Source of the DNA: Rebecca billardiae RCC1528
Lineage: Eukaryota; Haptophyta
Assembly: GCA_965240325.2 (NCBI GenBank)
Contig: OZ251226.1
Span: 1,364,001 to 1,428,000 of the forward strand
Reading direction: 5' to 3'
DNA length: 64,000 nt
The notes under the pieces were generated by a model. The model had not been told where the DNA came from. It saw only the letters and a list, made by a program, of their open reading frames with translations, and did not search any database. Below, in pieces: positions 62,759-64,000 of the stretch. The position numbers and the translations under genes are program-made. Numbering within the stretch: position 1 is the stretch's first letter; every line of letters starts with the position of its first letter.

Positions 62759-63008
62759 GCGCGGATGCGCCGCCAACGACCAAAAGCCCGAAGCCCCGAG
62801 AAAAGGGCGGGCCTGAGACGACGGTTTCAGGTTCGTCGAAAGGCCACGAACAGTGGCAGCGGCGTTTGGCGCGAGCGGTTGGAGTTGAGCTCCTCCATTT
62901 CGCGGAATATTACCAGCATTTACCCGACCGAGGCTGTCCACCGGCCGCTGCGCAAAGATTCTTCCGCTGCGTGGTGGACGGCCGCGCGCATTCATCATCG
63001 CAACTGCG
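62759..63008. promoter_or_regulatory. Putative bidirectional promoter, nuclease and sulfite oxidase
   Basis: 250 bp between divergent start codons. It holds ATTTCGCGGAATATTACCAG near 62897-62916, the AT-richest part. Inferred from arrangement. Confidence 0.4.
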
Positions 63009-64000
63009 ATGAGACTCTTCCACGCCGCACGCTGGGCGCGACGTGCGGCGCTGGGCGCGGCCTGCGGCGCAAGCGCATCATTTGTGGCCTCTCGCGTCTC
63101 GTTGACCGAGGCCTCCGCGCCGTCGGCCGCTTCCGACCCGCTCTCGCCGCCGAGCGGCGCCCCGGCCGGCGGCCAGGCGCACGGCAAGGTGGTGGCATGT
63201 GGCTGGCCGACGTACACCAAGGCGCAGGTGGCGGAGCACGCGACGGCGGAGACGGGGATCTGGGTGACGTACAGGGACGGCGTGTACGACATCACCGACT
63301 TCGTTCAGGCGCACCCCGGGGGCAACCGTATCCTCCTCGCCGCGGGCAAGGCCATCGACGGATTTTGGAACCTGTACCAGCAGCACACCAACTCGCCCGC
63401 GCCCATGCAGATGCTGAAGGCGATGCAGATCGGTGCGTGCGCGCGGGCGGCAGGTGGCGTGGGGAGTGGAGGCGCGAGCGCCGCATGCCGCGCGCGCCGC
63501 GTGAGGCGGGGCGGGACACCACCACCGTGCATGCACTCGCGCGGAGGTGGATGCGCGCGCCGCATCAAACCGTCGGCGCGGCGCGGCGCTCGTGCGCGCA
63601 TGGCGCAGGCGTGCTCGACCCGTCGGAGGTGGAGCAGATAGACGAGGACGACCCGTACGCGCGTGACCCAAAGGTCCACCCCGCGCTGCACATGCACTCG
63701 GACAAGCCGCTCCAGGCCGAGACCCCCGCCGCGCTCCTCCTCGACAGCTGGGTGACGCCGAGCGACCTCTGGTTTGTGCGCGGCCACCACCCGGTGCCTG
63801 AGATTGACGAGAAGGAGTATCGGCTCACGGTGCGCGGGCGCGGGCTGGCGGAGCCGCGCGAGTTCAAGTTCACGCTCGAGGAGCTCAAGGCGAACTTCCC
63901 CAAGCACGAGGTCGTCGCCACGCTCCAGTGCGGCGGCAACGGCCGGCGGCTCTTCAACGACGTGAAGAAGACGATGGGCATCCCGTGGGGCGCCGGCGCC
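63009..64000 (+). CDS. SUOX: Sulfite oxidase with cytochrome b5 domain (3' truncated by window)
   Basis: Exon 1 63009-63432, a 176-nt intron, exon 2 from 63609 to the window edge. The enzyme oxidises sulfite to sulfate in the mitochondrial intermembrane space and passes electrons to cytochrome c. MRLFHAARWARRAALGAACG is a mitochondrial presequence-like leader, followed by a mildly hydrophobic sorting-type stretch. Cytochrome b5 domain: KAQVAEHATAETGIWVTYRD, GVYDITDFVQAHPGGNRILL with heme ligand His102, and NLYQQH with the second His (about 126). Across the intron (ATCG|GCGTGCTCGAC restores IGVLDPSEVEQ) begins the molybdenum domain: LQAETPAALLLDSWVTPSDL, FVRGHHPVPEID and VVATLQCGGNGRR with the molybdenum-ligating Cys. 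The full enzyme needs about 250 further residues beyond the window. Together with the persulfide dioxygenase at 40 kb it completes sulfide-to-sulfate oxidation. Confidence 0.93.

Overview
The window looks like nuclear DNA of a photosynthetic protist with a red-lineage secondary plastid, most probably a haptophyte. The evidence is: very GC-rich genes split by short GT-AG introns; translation elongation done by EF-like (EFL) rather than EF-1 alpha; a plastid ferredoxin-NADP reductase with a bipartite signal-plus-transit leader; and other proteins with similar leaders. The exact taxon is inference. No tRNA, rRNA, CRISPR array or prokaryotic operon structure was seen.

Layout. 0-33 kb is gene-dense: a UBE2H-like ubiquitin-conjugating enzyme, an ELM2/SANT-like protein, a type IIA DNA topoisomerase with a presequence-like N terminus, EFL, a SETD9-like SET protein, plastid FNR and mevalonate kinase. 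After a 2-kb pair of related repeats come a coiled-coil LOV-RGS-LOV photoreceptor, a long coiled-coil protein divergent from ribosomal protein uS11 (RPS14), a plastid-type UPF0301 protein divergent from a four-KH RNA-binding protein, and a TDP2-like phosphodiesterase at 33.3 kb. 34.3-48 kb is repeat-rich: four copies of a 1.6-2.0 kb element (two in each orientation, forming a large inverted repeat) and a 1.1-kb foldback element with a clean 7-bp target duplication. They surround a Blh-type persulfide dioxygenase and a duplicated glycosyltransferase-like secretory protein. 48-52 kb holds three more secretory or glycosyltransferase-like genes, two with disturbed frames. 53.5-64 kb returns to ordinary genes: a TKL-like kinase, a prefoldin/PDRG1-like protein divergent from a Siw14/Oca-like phosphatase, a two-transmembrane protein with a possible myristoylation site, and a YqaJ/lambda-exonuclease-like nuclease with a leader peptide, divergent from a cytochrome-b5 sulfite oxidase cut by the right edge.

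Common themes. Many genes are arranged as head-to-head pairs about 100-300 bp apart, suggesting shared bidirectional promoters. Introns usually start GTGCG or GTGAG and end in a GCGC-rich stretch before CAG rather than a clear polypyrimidine tract. Intergenic DNA is AT-richer than exons and carries microsatellites, MITE-like inverted repeats and degraded element copies. Biochemically the genes cover light sensing (LOV), photosynthetic electron transfer (FNR), sulfur oxidation (persulfide dioxygenase and sulfite oxidase, which act in sequence in mitochondrial sulfide catabolism), isoprenoid supply, translation and DNA topology or repair. The strongest candidate for something undescribed is the LOV-RGS-LOV protein at 20.3-23.3 kb.
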